In this document: piece after piece, positions 29,379-39,043 of the stretch
How the letters are laid out: each line of letters opens with the position of its first letter
Position numbering within the stretch: the stretch's first letter is position 1
NCBI GenBank assembly: GCA_010909725.1
Contig: JAACMV010000003.1
Coordinates: 310,001 to 374,000 of the forward strand
Source of the DNA: Picochlorum sp. 'celeri'
Taxonomy: Eukaryota > Chlorophyta > Trebouxiophyceae
Direction of reading: 5' to 3'
DNA length: 64,000 nucleotides
Notes under the pieces: generated by a model
Seen by the model: only the letters and a program-made list of their open reading frames with translations
The model's database searches: none
Told to the model about the DNA's origin: nothing
Program-made: the position numbers and the translations under genes

Positions 29379-29684
29379 TGAATTCAAATATGTGGACATT
29401 GGTTGTGATATTCCATAACCAGGGAGTTGGCGGGAGGACTGGGATTATGTTCTCTCTGTGTGCAGCAATAGTGAGCATTTTGCATGTGCTACATATTCTT
29501 GAAGCATGTATGTATTGATTGATTGATTCTTCAATAATGGTAGTAGCAGTGTAATCAATTACAATGTTGTCTGTATACAGCATTGTTCCCTTTGGAAGGG
29601 GAATGAAATTTCATCCATCCATGAAATACTACTGTGTACGTACACACATGAGTGTTACATACATGGATAAAACTTTGATAATCA

Positions 29685-30886
29685 TCATTGTTCTTCTTGA
29701 GCATTGTATGGGTTCCATCCTGCCGGGAATGTAAAGATGTGGATTGATTGATCTTTTTGATCGCATTGGAATGGTTGTTTTGATTTTGCCTTGTCTGAGA
29801 CAAGCACAAGTCTATATTCATCCAAGAATTGTATTCCTTCAACATTGCAATAAATCTTGGCGCACTGCATACATTTATTTTACGATATCAGTAGGTGTGA
29901 TTGGAGACAAGCAAATATATTAGAATAACACGTACATGATTGTCCCGAGGAAGATGATACACTCTGTAGGAACTGTCATTCTCTGGAAACGACAAGGTCT
30001 CAATGTCAAAGTCACTGACGAATACAGCGGCATCCTCCTGACTTACTATCGCAATTTTACCGAGTTCGGTGTGAATAGCCATGCCGGCATAGTCTTGGAA
30101 ATTGGCAAAGGAAGGAATGTCGATAACGGATGTGGGCGACCAGACACATCCATCCTCAGCAGTCTGCTGCAGAGTGGACACCACAATCTTTCCATTACCA
30201 CGGTCTCTTCCACGAGAACCACCTTGGCAGTGATTTCCTTCACATAGCCCCAACAAAGTCGGCACCCCGTTCAGATTCACGTACGCAATGCCTTCAAATC
30301 CCTTGTTCTCATGCGTCAGCTCAAAGTCAACCTTGCACTTGTCCAGAATGTCGTATCCAGACAAATCTGGTTTTATCTTTGCAACAGTAACAAAAGGTTT
30401 GTACGAATCTTCATGATACAAACTCTCGTGAAGCAACAACCATGTTTCGTTCTCTGGGACATATGCAATGCCTTCAAACTGGGATTCCTCCACCCGGTCT
30501 CCAATCAGTGTATTGTGCTCCCCTCGGAAGGAGAATCGATCATCCGTGTACCCAAGCGACATGGATGAGTCAAATACAACGTAATACTTGCCATCAAGGG
30601 TAGCAATATCGGATCCCTCGAATTTCGTCTGGTTTCGTACGTTTCGAAACAGGCCACTGAATTTTGCCTCCTTGACTGCCTGCAGTGTGAAGGCGCGATA
30701 TTCACGCTGATGGCAAAACCCATCATCGTGCTTTCCCTTTTTCTTGAATATATTTGTGAAGGAAGTGAATGGTGACAGCGCAGTTGCCTCTGCGAGAGAG
30801 AAACCCTGCGCTGCATTCGCAGGAGTGATTGTCCCTGTGAAGAGAACAAAAATCACGCCGATCAAGGGACCGAAATGCGAACCCAT
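29685..30886 (-). CDS. Secreted propeller-like protein (SdiA-regulated / esterase-like repeat type)
   Basis: Exons on the minus strand 29936-30886 and 29685-29864 (376 aa), with a 71-nt phase-0 GT-AG intron. The start at 30886 gives a clear signal peptide (MGSHFGPLIGVIFVLFTGT, cleavage near ANA). The body has repeated FEG(I/S)A blocks (FEGSDIATLDGKYYVVFDSS, FEGIAYVPENETWLLLHES, GFEGIAYVNLNGVPTLLGLCEG), and the second exon adds EGIQFLDEYRLVLVSD. Such blocks occur in the SdiA-regulated and related extracellular beta-propellers. I infer an extracellular or luminal propeller of unknown ligand; an enzymatic role is not shown. The 3' end faces the small gene at 29157-29378 across 306 bp. Confidence 0.7.
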
Positions 30887-31463
30887 ACTTTTCTTGCAAT
30901 AAAAAGATTTTTTTATCGTGTCGTAACTTGCCAAGGTCACAACCACAAGGCTGTCGTATATGATACGGGGGCAGATCTGCTCTGTTGATGGGCAGTACTG
31001 GAGCCAACATGTGCGAGATGTGCACATTCAGGAAGTATTCGACTGGACTCCAGAGATTTGGTTCTTGAATGAATGACAATCAAAAGCAATAGGTTGGTTT
31101 CCTTCGGCAAGGACTCGTCGCAGATCTAGGTCTGCCAAAGAAGATGGAAAAAAAAAAGGATGAATGTACCGGCAATGAATTGTGGCCTTGCAAGGCCGCA
31201 ATGGCATGCTTGCTCCAGGGGCACGCCTTAAAGATCATTGTCCGCTTTTGAGGTCAAATTCCATTCCAGTGAGTACGTAAAACGAAGAAAATTATGTTTA
31301 ATATGTATCCAATATGTATGGTGCTGTCATGAAGTTCTGGCATCAATATAGCTTCAAAAGCCACAGAATAAAAGCATGCATCGACATCGTCTCACTGTAT
31401 CGCTTCATTCTTATAAATATCTCACTATGAGGAGGAAACAAAAACAAAGGAAAAGGACCACCA
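30887..31463. other. Intergenic region, no gene seen
   Basis: 577 bp. It contains a run of A residues near 31146-31156 and AT-rich sequence at 31290-31320. Open frames upstream of the propeller start are not supported by composition. Confidence 0.35.
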
Positions 31464-31736
31464 TCAACCATAATATGGAATAAAGGCGTGCCTGTAATCC
31501 TCAGACGCTGCCTTTTGAATCCCACCATCGACCTCATCAGCAATGTGCACGAGATCATCGTATGTTTCTACATCTCCTGGATGTAAGAATGCTTCGTATT
31601 CAACGTCCCGAGGAGACCGTACCACAGCACCCTCCAGCTCACAGGGTGTGTGGTCAACCCTGTTTGCTAAAGCTGGCCCAAGGCTGGGCACTTGAACCTT
31701 CAACCTTCTACCGTCAGATCTATCTTGGGTATTCAT
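31464..31736 (-). CDS. Small acidic hypothetical protein
   Basis: 90 aa from ATG 31736. It is acidic and hydrophilic (SPRDVEYEAFLHPGDVETYDDLVHIADEVDGGIQ), ending in aromatic HAFIPYYG. There is no signal peptide, membrane segment or recognised family. Composition is protein-like and the start is an ATG, but this could also be the last exon of a gene whose upstream exons are not evident. Confidence 0.4.
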   Translation of the reverse strand: MNTQDRSDGRRLKVQVPSLGPALANRVDHTPCELEGAVVRSPRDVEYEAFLHPGDVETYDDLVHIADEVDGGIQKAASEDYRHAFIPYYG

Positions 31737-32556
31737 ATATACAATTGATGTCTGCGCTGTCGCAATATGTATGTCACGACGGACACGATGTCGGAAACTG
31801 GAACCTGTTTATTTATTAAAGTACGTTGGGTTTTACGCTGGTATTAACTAATGATGCGGATTCGTATTGTTCCGAGTATGGAAAATATAAATCCAAGTAC
31901 TATTCTTTGGTTTCTTGATACGTGAATGTATGATTGTAGAATTTTCTTTTGATCGTCTCGGGACCGCATGGCGCGTTATGTGGAGGAAACGACACGTGGC
32001 CAGCGTCCTCGAGACCTGCTCTTCTTTTGACCATGCCAAAGGCATGGTGGTCGGTCATATTTTGTTTGAATATGTGTCTGGGCACAGTATAAAGTGCTCA
32101 GATAGATAGTACTGTAGATCTTCTGACCATCTCTGTTTGTCAATAGCGTCCTTTGACTTGAGAGTAGAAGAAGAAGAAGAAGATAAGCACCATGGGGTGC
32201 ACCATGCAGTCCAACATTGAATATGTCAGCTCTTTCTTGTAGAGCACAGTCGGCATGATGGCGTCACAACAAAATGCAGCCATACTCTTGTGTCAGAGAT
32301 GTGACGCATTTCTATGATGAATGTCATATTTTTGAATGCATGGCATTCTCCTACAGAATAAGAATTGTAATTTTTGAGTGATTAGAGAAGCATTGCCTGT
32401 CAAAAGTACCGGTTGATGGGATAGTATATATCCATAGACGGATGGCCACAGAATTGGATGAGATGAGAATTGAACAGCGTTTGCAGCCTCCTTTGATGTC
32501 TTATTTATAACAATCATCGAATTAGCAGCGCTTGCGAAGCGATTGTTGTGGTCTTC
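31737..32556. promoter_or_regulatory. Upstream region of HCF173 gene
   Basis: 820 bp between the divergent starts of the small acidic protein and HCF173. A (GAA)5 run lies near 32167-32182. Nothing else with gene-like character was seen; short ORFs were rejected. Confidence 0.35.
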
Positions 32557-34536
32557 ATGTTTGCACCAACAAAGGCCCTTGGAAGCGCTGAGGCACACGC
32601 AGCTGTGTCCTCTTATGGCTCCACTGGTGGCAGCCGAATGCGACCAGTGGCACGCTCATTTACATTTGGACCTATAATGTACCATAAAGCGAGCGTACAC
32701 ACGCCCATCGGGGTATGTTCTGTGAGGCGTTGGAAACTGTTGGACCGCAGCAGCAGACGTCTCAAGGGTGAGCATATCATCCTATGCAAGGCGACAGGCG
32801 GGTCTTCAGAAGACGAAGAGAATGAGAAAACATCTGAAGAAGAAGATTCCTCGCAGGAGGAAAAGACGAGTCGTCGAGAGTCGTCGTCATCAAAGAATGC
32901 TCCATTGAGTTTGGATGATTTTAATCCCATCAAAATGGGAAGGAAGAGTAGAAAAGCATTCGATTCGGTGGTTGCAGCAGATGGAGAGAACGTCACTTTA
33001 GAAGATTTAAATCCCATCTCAATGGGAAAGAGATCCAGAAAGGTCTTTGATGATGTTTGGACACAGTTGCAGAGGATTGGTGGTCCATCCAGAACAGTGG
33101 TGGAGGCAGAATCATTTGATCTTCCAGAAGTATTTGAATCCCCTCAGGCCCTTTCCACAACTGTGCTTGTTGTTGGAGCGACAGGAAGAGTGGGTAAAGT
33201 GCTCGTCAGGAAACTGCTGTTGCGTGGATATACAGTCAAGGCTCTTGTCCGCAGGCGTTCTGGGGAGGAAGAGGAAGATGTGATGGAATCCATTCCTCAG
33301 TCGGTGGAGGTGATTGAAGGAGATGTGGGTGATTATAAGGCATGTAGGAAGGCCGTAGAGGGAGTTGATAAGGTTCTGTTTTGTGCCGCAGCAAGGTCTA
33401 CCTTGACAGCTGATTTGAACAGGGTTGATGCTGATGGTGTGGGTACAGTTGCAAGAGCCCTCCAGGACGCCCGAAATGCCTTGGCTCGCAAAGAGGGCGC
33501 TGTTGCGTCATCTTCCAAGATGAGCATTGCCGATTTTAGCGACGAAGCTGATCAAGAGGCGTGGGATATCGGGCACGTGGGACCAGCTCCTGAGGAAATG
33601 GAGGGCAGTGGTTTCTATGCAGAGACTCGCCGTAAAGCACTGAGCAGAGCCAGAGATATTGCTGATGCGTTGATCAACGAAAAAGATCATCTAGTATTTG
33701 AAGGTGCTGTGTACTCCCGTAACGGGTATGCCATCGTTGATGCAGAGATTGGTGATCAGGTGAGGAATGGTATTGCAAGCAGTGATGGCTTGGTCATGAG
33801 GATTCTTGGCGATGGGCAGCCATACACAGCCATGGTGGAGACTGATGATGGAAGGGTATTCTCGTACAGATTCAGATCTAGTTTGGGGTACTCCACTGTC
33901 CGCATTCCTTTCACCATGTTTTCTCCAGACGTGATTTCAGCAGAGGATCCAGCCAGCAATATTCTCGAGCCCAGAGAAATTGTGTCACTGGGTATCAAAT
34001 TCGAGCCAAGTAAGAAGACCATGGACCAACTCGTTGTTCCAGGGCAGTCCGTGTATGACAATGCAGCAAATAGATTTAAACTCGAAATTGATTGGATCAA
34101 AGCATTGCCAGGTGGCATAGAGACTGATTTCATCCTCGTCTCTTGTGGAGGAGCTCAGAGAGCCGAGTGGTCATTCGATGAGACCGTTCGGGAGCGTGTC
34201 GTGTCTGCAAAAAGAAAAGGAGAAGCTATTCTCCGAAGCAGTGGATTGGGATACACCATTGTGCGTCCAGGAGCTCTGGTTGAAGAAGCTGGAGGATACA
34301 AAGCACTTGTTTTTGACCAAGGAAATAGAATCACGCAGCCAGTCGCATGCGCTGATGTTGCAGACGTTTGCTTAAAAGCACTTCATGACCCATTAGCAAG
34401 AAACAAAACATTTGAAGTCTGCTGGGAGTACACTCCCGAGCAAGGACTGGAGAACTATGAACTTGTGGCTCATCTGCCAGACAAGGCAAACAATTACTTG
34501 TCACCTGCCTTGGCAACACTTCAGAGCAATACCTAA
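32557..34536 (+). CDS. HCF173: HCF173-like protein: atypical SDR with inserted CIA30 domain (psbA translation factor)
   Basis: Single exon, 659 aa from the ATG at 32557. A transit peptide of about 60 residues precedes an acidic Ser/Glu-rich region. The conserved NPxxMGRKSRKxFD motif appears twice (NPIKMGRKSRKAFDS, NPISMGKRSRKVFDDVW). The NAD(P)-binding fold starts near 205 (VLVVGATGRVGKVLVRKLL, RGYTVKALVRR), is interrupted by a CIA30-type insert at about 345-500 (VFEGAVYSRNGYAIVD, FRSSLGYSTVRIPFTMF), and resumes with LPGGIETDFILVSCGG and GLGYTIVRPGALVEEAGG. The C-terminus LPDKANNYLSPAL is like that of plant HCF173. In plants this protein binds psbA mRNA and is needed for D1 synthesis at thylakoids. 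The same role is inferred here. Confidence 0.9.
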   Translation: MFAPTKALGSAEAHAAVSSYGSTGGSRMRPVARSFTFGPIMYHKASVHTPIGVCSVRRWKLLDRSSRRLKGEHIILCKATGGSSEDEENEKTSEEEDSSQEEKTSRRESSSSKNAPLSLDDFNPIKMGRKSRKAFDSVVAADGENVTLEDLNPISMGKRSRKVFDDVWTQLQRIGGPSRTVVEAESFDLPEVFESPQALSTTVLVVGATGRVGKVLVRKLLLRGYTVKALVRRRSGEEEEDVMESIPQSVEVIEGDVGDYKACRKAVEGVDKVLFCAAARSTLTADLNRVDADGVGTVARALQDARNALARKEGAVASSSKMSIADFSDEADQEAWDIGHVGPAPEEMEGSGFYAETRRKALSRARDIADALINEKDHLVFEGAVYSRNGYAIVDAEIGDQVRNGIASSDGLVMRILGDGQPYTAMVETDDGRVFSYRFRSSLGYSTVRIPFTMFSPDVISAEDPASNILEPREIVSLGIKFEPSKKTMDQLVVPGQSVYDNAANRFKLEIDWIKALPGGIETDFILVSCGGAQRAEWSFDETVRERVVSAKRKGEAILRSSGLGYTIVRPGALVEEAGGYKALVFDQGNRITQPVACADVADVCLKALHDPLARNKTFEVCWEYTPEQGLENYELVAHLPDKANNYLSPALATLQSNT

Positions 34537-34813
34537 TAATGTAAGCGTACAAGATGAATTCTTAGAAGAGTTTCTTTCGAGATCGAGAGAGAGAGACTGC
34601 TCATGAAAACAACCTGGTGTAGCACGTGTTTCTGGGACACCACACCACACCACACCAAAAAGTCCACGCGGCCGCGGTCCATTCTGGATAAGACGGTGAG
34701 CAGTCACCATATCCAATCCGCTCCCGGAGCTTTTATGCAACGAACGGCCACGAACATCCATACATTCTAAACTATATATATAATTCCAGTATTCAAGGTA
34801 CTATTTATAGAAA

Positions 34814-36352
34814 ATGCAGACTGTATCAGCAAACAAGACCTTTTTGGGCACCGCTCTCACAGCATCTCGTCCAGTGAACAGACAGGCAGCACGTCGTGCG
34901 ATGGCTACCCAGGCATCTGCTGCCACTGCATTTAACACAAAGCGTTCAGAGGAGGTACGTTGTTGGAAATGAACGTCTTTGTAGGGTTTCCTGAGGGATC
35001 CTTCACGCCGGCCATCTCGAAGATCTCTGCCAATGCTCTCGCGATATTCTCTACGGCAACGCATAACAGTATCCATATGAGTGTAGATTATCACTGAAGC
35101 CAAGGAGCTTCTTCCAGGAGGAGTGAACTCTCCAGTCCGTGCTTTCAAGTCTGTGGGTGGACAGCCTATCGTGTTCGACCACGTCAAGGGCGCATACTGC
35201 TGGGATGTCGATGGAAACAAGTACATTGACTATGTTGGATCCTGGGGACCAGCTATTGTTGGACATGCCCACGATGAAGTGGTTGCTGCTTTGCAGGAGC
35301 AGCTTCTCAAGGGAACATCATTCGGTGCCCCTTGCGAATTGGAGAATGTGCTTGCCAAGATGGTCATCGACAGAGTGCCATCTTGCGAGATGGTTCGTTT
35401 CGTCAACTCTGGAACAGAGGCTTGCTTGTCTGTTGTCCGTTTGATGAGAGCCTTCACCAAGCGTGAGAAGATTATCAAGTTCACCGGATGCTATCACGGA
35501 CACGGCGACCAGTTCTTGGTTGCTGCTGGATCTGGTGTCCTTACTCTTGGTCTTGCTGACTCTCCAGGAGTTCCAGCAACCACTGCCGCTGCCACATTGA
35601 CCGCCAAGTACAACGATTTGGACTCTGTCAGGGCACTCTTTGAGGCCAACCCAGGAGAGATTGCTGGATTGATTTTGGAGCCAGTTGTCGGAAACTCTGG
35701 ATTCATTGAGCCAACCAAAGAATTCCTCGTAGGACTCAAGGAAATCTGCGCCGAGAATGGAGCTCTTCTTTGCTTCGATGAGGTCATGACTGGATTCAGA
35801 ATTGCCAAGGGATGTGCACAGGAGCACTTTGGTGTGACCCCAGATTTGACCACCATGGGTAAGGTCATCGGAGGAGGACTCCCAGTCGGAGCTTACGGAG
35901 GTCGCAGAGACATCATGGAGATGGTTGCTCCAGCAGGACCAATGTACCAGGCAGGTACCTTGTCAGGAAACCCACTTGCCATGGTTGCAGGAATCAAGAC
36001 TTTGGAGATTCTTGGCCGCCCAGGTGCATATGAGCACCTCGACAACATCACCAAGAGATTGATCAACGGTATCTTGGAGGCAGGAAAGGAGACTGGACAT
36101 GCCATGTGCGGATCCTCCATCTCTGGAATGTATGGATTCTTCTTCACTGAGGGACCAGTCTCCAGCTTTGAGGATGCCACCAAGTCTGACACTGCCAAGT
36201 TTGGTAAATTCCATAGAGCCATGCTTGAGAGAGGAGTCTACTTTGCTCCATCTCAGTTCGAGGCTGGATTCACCTCTCTTGCCCACACTGAGGCTGATAT
36301 TGATCAGACTATTGAGGCAGTTAGAGATGCACTCAAGAGCATTGATCCATAA
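34814..36352 (+). CDS. GSA: Glutamate-1-semialdehyde 2,1-aminomutase (plastid)
   Basis: Exons 34814-34954 and 35087-36352 (468 aa), with a 132-nt phase-0 intron (GTACGT...GTGTAG). The N-terminal about 40 residues are a typical plastid presequence (Ser, Arg, Ala-rich). The mature enzyme begins around [19 protein letters not shown] and shows [60 protein letters not shown] and the PLP lysine near residue 304 in [17 protein letters not shown]. It converts glutamate-1-semialdehyde to 5-aminolevulinate, the entry to heme and chlorophyll. Codon usage is markedly uniform (GGA, GTC, CCA), suggesting high expression. Convergent with PIG-M, 75 bp between stops. Confidence 0.96.
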
Positions 36353-36427
36353 ATAATTTGTTGCATCCATAGCATTCTGACTATTCTTTGTAAAAGCAAA
36401 TACGCATATACAATGTCATTCATTCAT

Positions 36428-37699
36428 TCATGAACTGGAAACACGGACAAGGAGGCAGGTGATGCACCAAACATTGATGGCAAAGAAGACAATGCCAGCA
36501 CCCCATACAAACAGATGGACAGGATACCCCTGAAACTCTAATAGATATGCCCAAGCTAGCCAATGAGCCAAACCAAGAGGCCATGCGATGGCTGCTGCAA
36601 TCATACCCTTGTTCTCCTGCCTCCCGCTGTGTTTGACAAGCTGAGGCAGCACAAGTGGTACCCAAGAAAGGTACCACACGAAATACTGCGCCGTCGATAC
36701 TTTATTGAAACATACAAAGGCCATAGATTGTATCATAAACGCCATGGCAACATCAGTCGATGCTACCTTATGAGAAATGAAGAGCTGCATGGCAAGTCCA
36801 GCCATGCCAAACCATGCCCCTGTGTCACCCAAAGCGTCCATTGATCCCGCCCGCAGATACGCAGAATAAAAGTATGGTGAAAAATTATGGCGTGGATCCA
36901 CTCGAGAGAGGTGATAGAGGTACGTTTCTTCTAAAAACTCCATACCATAAAACCAGTGCATTGCCCCTCCTAAAATTAGAAACACAAGCCCAGACAGCAC
37001 ACCAAACACAAATCCATCTACAGATACATACTTTCTAAAGAGACTCCATATTGTAGCGCTCTTTTCATTTGTTGTTTTGTTGGGGTCGCGTGCCAAATGT
37101 ATCAAGATACTGGGAGCAAACACAATGGGATAAATCCTCCAATGCACAGCAAGGCCATACAAAAGTGCAGCCAGGATCACCCGTCTCTTCTCTAACATAT
37201 ATACTAATCCCATCAACATGCAGACAACTATAGCTTCTCCGTTACCTCTGGTCGATATCGTGGCTGTGAATGGACTATATAGCCACAATCCAATGCACAG
37301 GCACCTGACAGTTGCTGATGTCACACCCTTGTCATACAAAATCAGCAACATAATCCTACACACATGACACATTCTTCATCAGGAAAGAAAAATGACATGT
37401 AAACAATCAAGCAAGTCGTACATGGCCGCCATGATATCACACATGCTGAACAGAACCTTGCCATACTCTGGGAAAAGACAGTTGGGCAACAACAGTCCAG
37501 CCAACAGCGGAGTATATCGGTAGGTCGATCGCTCATACGGCGACGCCCCATCCTTGATGAAATTTGCAGCATCTGAATACACTTTATAATCAATATCAGT
37601 ATATGGCACCTCCAAATTCGAATCTTGCCAACGACCGAAAGCAATAAGACCAACTCTAACCACCACCGCCAACTGCAACAATCTGGTCTCTGCAGACAT
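36428..37699 (-). CDS. PIGM: GPI mannosyltransferase I, catalytic subunit (PIG-M)
   Basis: Exons on the minus strand 37422-37699 and 36428-37355 (401 aa). The 66-nt intron (GTACGA...TGTAG) was placed because joining CDIMAAM to IMLLILYDKG reproduces the family spacing exactly. Diagnostic blocks are VPYTDIDYKVYSDAANFI with the DxD motif, SPYERSTYRYTPLLAGLLLPN, FTATISTRGNGEAIVV and LAVHWRIYPIVFAPSIL. There are about ten predicted membrane segments. The enzyme adds the first mannose to GPI anchors on the ER lumenal side. The first ATG in frame is 37699; upstream codons are open to GTG 37711, preceded by a TTTCAG, so a further 5' exon is possible. Confidence 0.9.
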
Positions 37700-38047
37700 C
37701 GGATACGACACTGAAATGGGTTGATATTTTTATTTTGAAAATATGGTATGCTACATGTGCAGCATTTTACAGGGACGATTGGCTTTATATGAAACAAAAA
37801 AAACTCCTTAAATTGAATTAAATAGATCCTCTTGTTGATCAGATGATCCTTGCAATGGCAGTGCTTCCTTGATAGTCAAAATAACGGGAAACGAGAATGT
37901 ATTCACATGCATTATGAAAATGAATGCAAGACGACAGTCATAAGATCGTGACAAGCTGCACACTTTCAAATTGCAAAACGTATCTGCAGGATTTCGGAGA
38001 GTATTTTCCAGTAGGCTCTTTGATAGATTAGAACTTCAATATAAAGG
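37700..38047. promoter_or_regulatory. Divergent intergenic region PIG-M / VTE6
   Basis: 348 bp separating divergent start codons. AT-rich with AAAAAACTCC and TTAAATTGAATTAAAT near 37796-37824. No gene or strong repeat seen. Confidence 0.35.
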
Positions 38048-39043
38048 ATGACAGTCAATCCGATGACGGCTCGACATGGTGGACTGAGTACAGTGAGGTT
38101 TGGGTTTGGAAGACAAGTGCCTGGCTTAAAAAAAGCAGTTCAGCAGTCTGTGGCTCAGAACGATGCTGTGCTTCATAGATCAATAATCGTGGCACAGAAG
38201 AATAAATTCCTTCCATGTCAGCCACATAATGACCAATGGATGCCTAGACGCACATGTATAGTGCCAAGATCTGGAGTATCAATACCTCCACTGGAGATGT
38301 CAAGTCTGTTGGCTTCTCAGCCTGGTCCATGGGTCGGTATCGCTGCGAACACCTTGGTATATATTCTTGGAAATAAAGTGTTACTGCGTGGCTTGACATG
38401 GGAAGGGTATTACAGTTCCTGGGTGCTTGGAGCCTTGAGTTTCTCAGCGTTTGGGGTGTATGGGTATTCTGTGGTTTGCTTGTATTTTATAGTAGGCAGC
38501 TGGGTGACAAAGTTGAAGATGGAAGTTAAAGAAAAAGAAGGGACGGCAGAAGCGAGGGGTGGTAGACGTGGAATAGGAAGCGTACTGGGGTCTGGTGTTG
38601 CAGGCATGGCTTGTGCTGCCTTGGCGCTCTCACCCCTGCCTCTTGAATATACCATGCTCCAGGTGGGATTCTTGGCTAGTTTTTGCAGTAAACTCTCTGA
38701 TACGGTGTCGAGTGAGATAGGGAAAGCGTATGGTCGAACAACGTATTTAGCAACCACGTTTGCACCTGTACCGAGGGGCACAGAGGGAGCAGTAAGTGCA
38801 GAGGGCACACTTGCAGGGGTTGTGGCATCTGTGGTCCTGTCGGGGTATGCATTTTTGGTGCATATGGTAGATATAAAAGGCCTTTTATGTGTTGTTTCTG
38901 CATCGTTGATTGCAAATTATATAGAGAGCGTTATTGGAGCAACCTTTCAGGATACCATTCCATGGCTGACAAATAATGTAGTGAATATGATTCAAATCAC
39001 TCTGGCTTCCTTAATAGCCATGGGTCTATTTTTTGCATTTTAA
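38048..39043 (+). CDS. VTE6: Phytyl-phosphate kinase VTE6 (TMEM19/DUF92 family)
   Basis: Single exon, 331 aa. The N-terminal about 80 residues are basic and Ser/Gln-rich, like a plastid transit peptide. The rest is a polytopic membrane protein with about six helices (GIAANTLVYILGNKVLLRGL, SWVLGALSFSAFGVYGYSV, VLGSGVAGMACAALALS, VASVVLSGYAFLVHMV). Family motifs are FLASFCSKLSDTVSSEIGKAYGR, FAPVPRGTEGAVSAEGTLAG and IANYIESVIGATFQ. In plants this enzyme phosphorylates phytyl phosphate released from chlorophyll so phytol can be reused for tocopherol and phylloquinone. Its TAA stop overlaps the stop of the next gene on the opposite strand. Confidence 0.9.
   Translation: MTVNPMTARHGGLSTVRFGFGRQVPGLKKAVQQSVAQNDAVLHRSIIVAQKNKFLPCQPHNDQWMPRRTCIVPRSGVSIPPLEMSSLLASQPGPWVGIAANTLVYILGNKVLLRGLTWEGYYSSWVLGALSFSAFGVYGYSVVCLYFIVGSWVTKLKMEVKEKEGTAEARGGRRGIGSVLGSGVAGMACAALALSPLPLEYTMLQVGFLASFCSKLSDTVSSEIGKAYGRTTYLATTFAPVPRGTEGAVSAEGTLAGVVASVVLSGYAFLVHMVDIKGLLCVVSASLIANYIESVIGATFQDTIPWLTNNVVNMIQITLASLIAMGLFFAF

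Noticed and set aside
35318..35827. Open frame of 169 codons on the minus strand.
   Set aside because: Antisense to the middle of glutamate-1-semialdehyde aminomutase; produced by the uniform codon choice of that gene.
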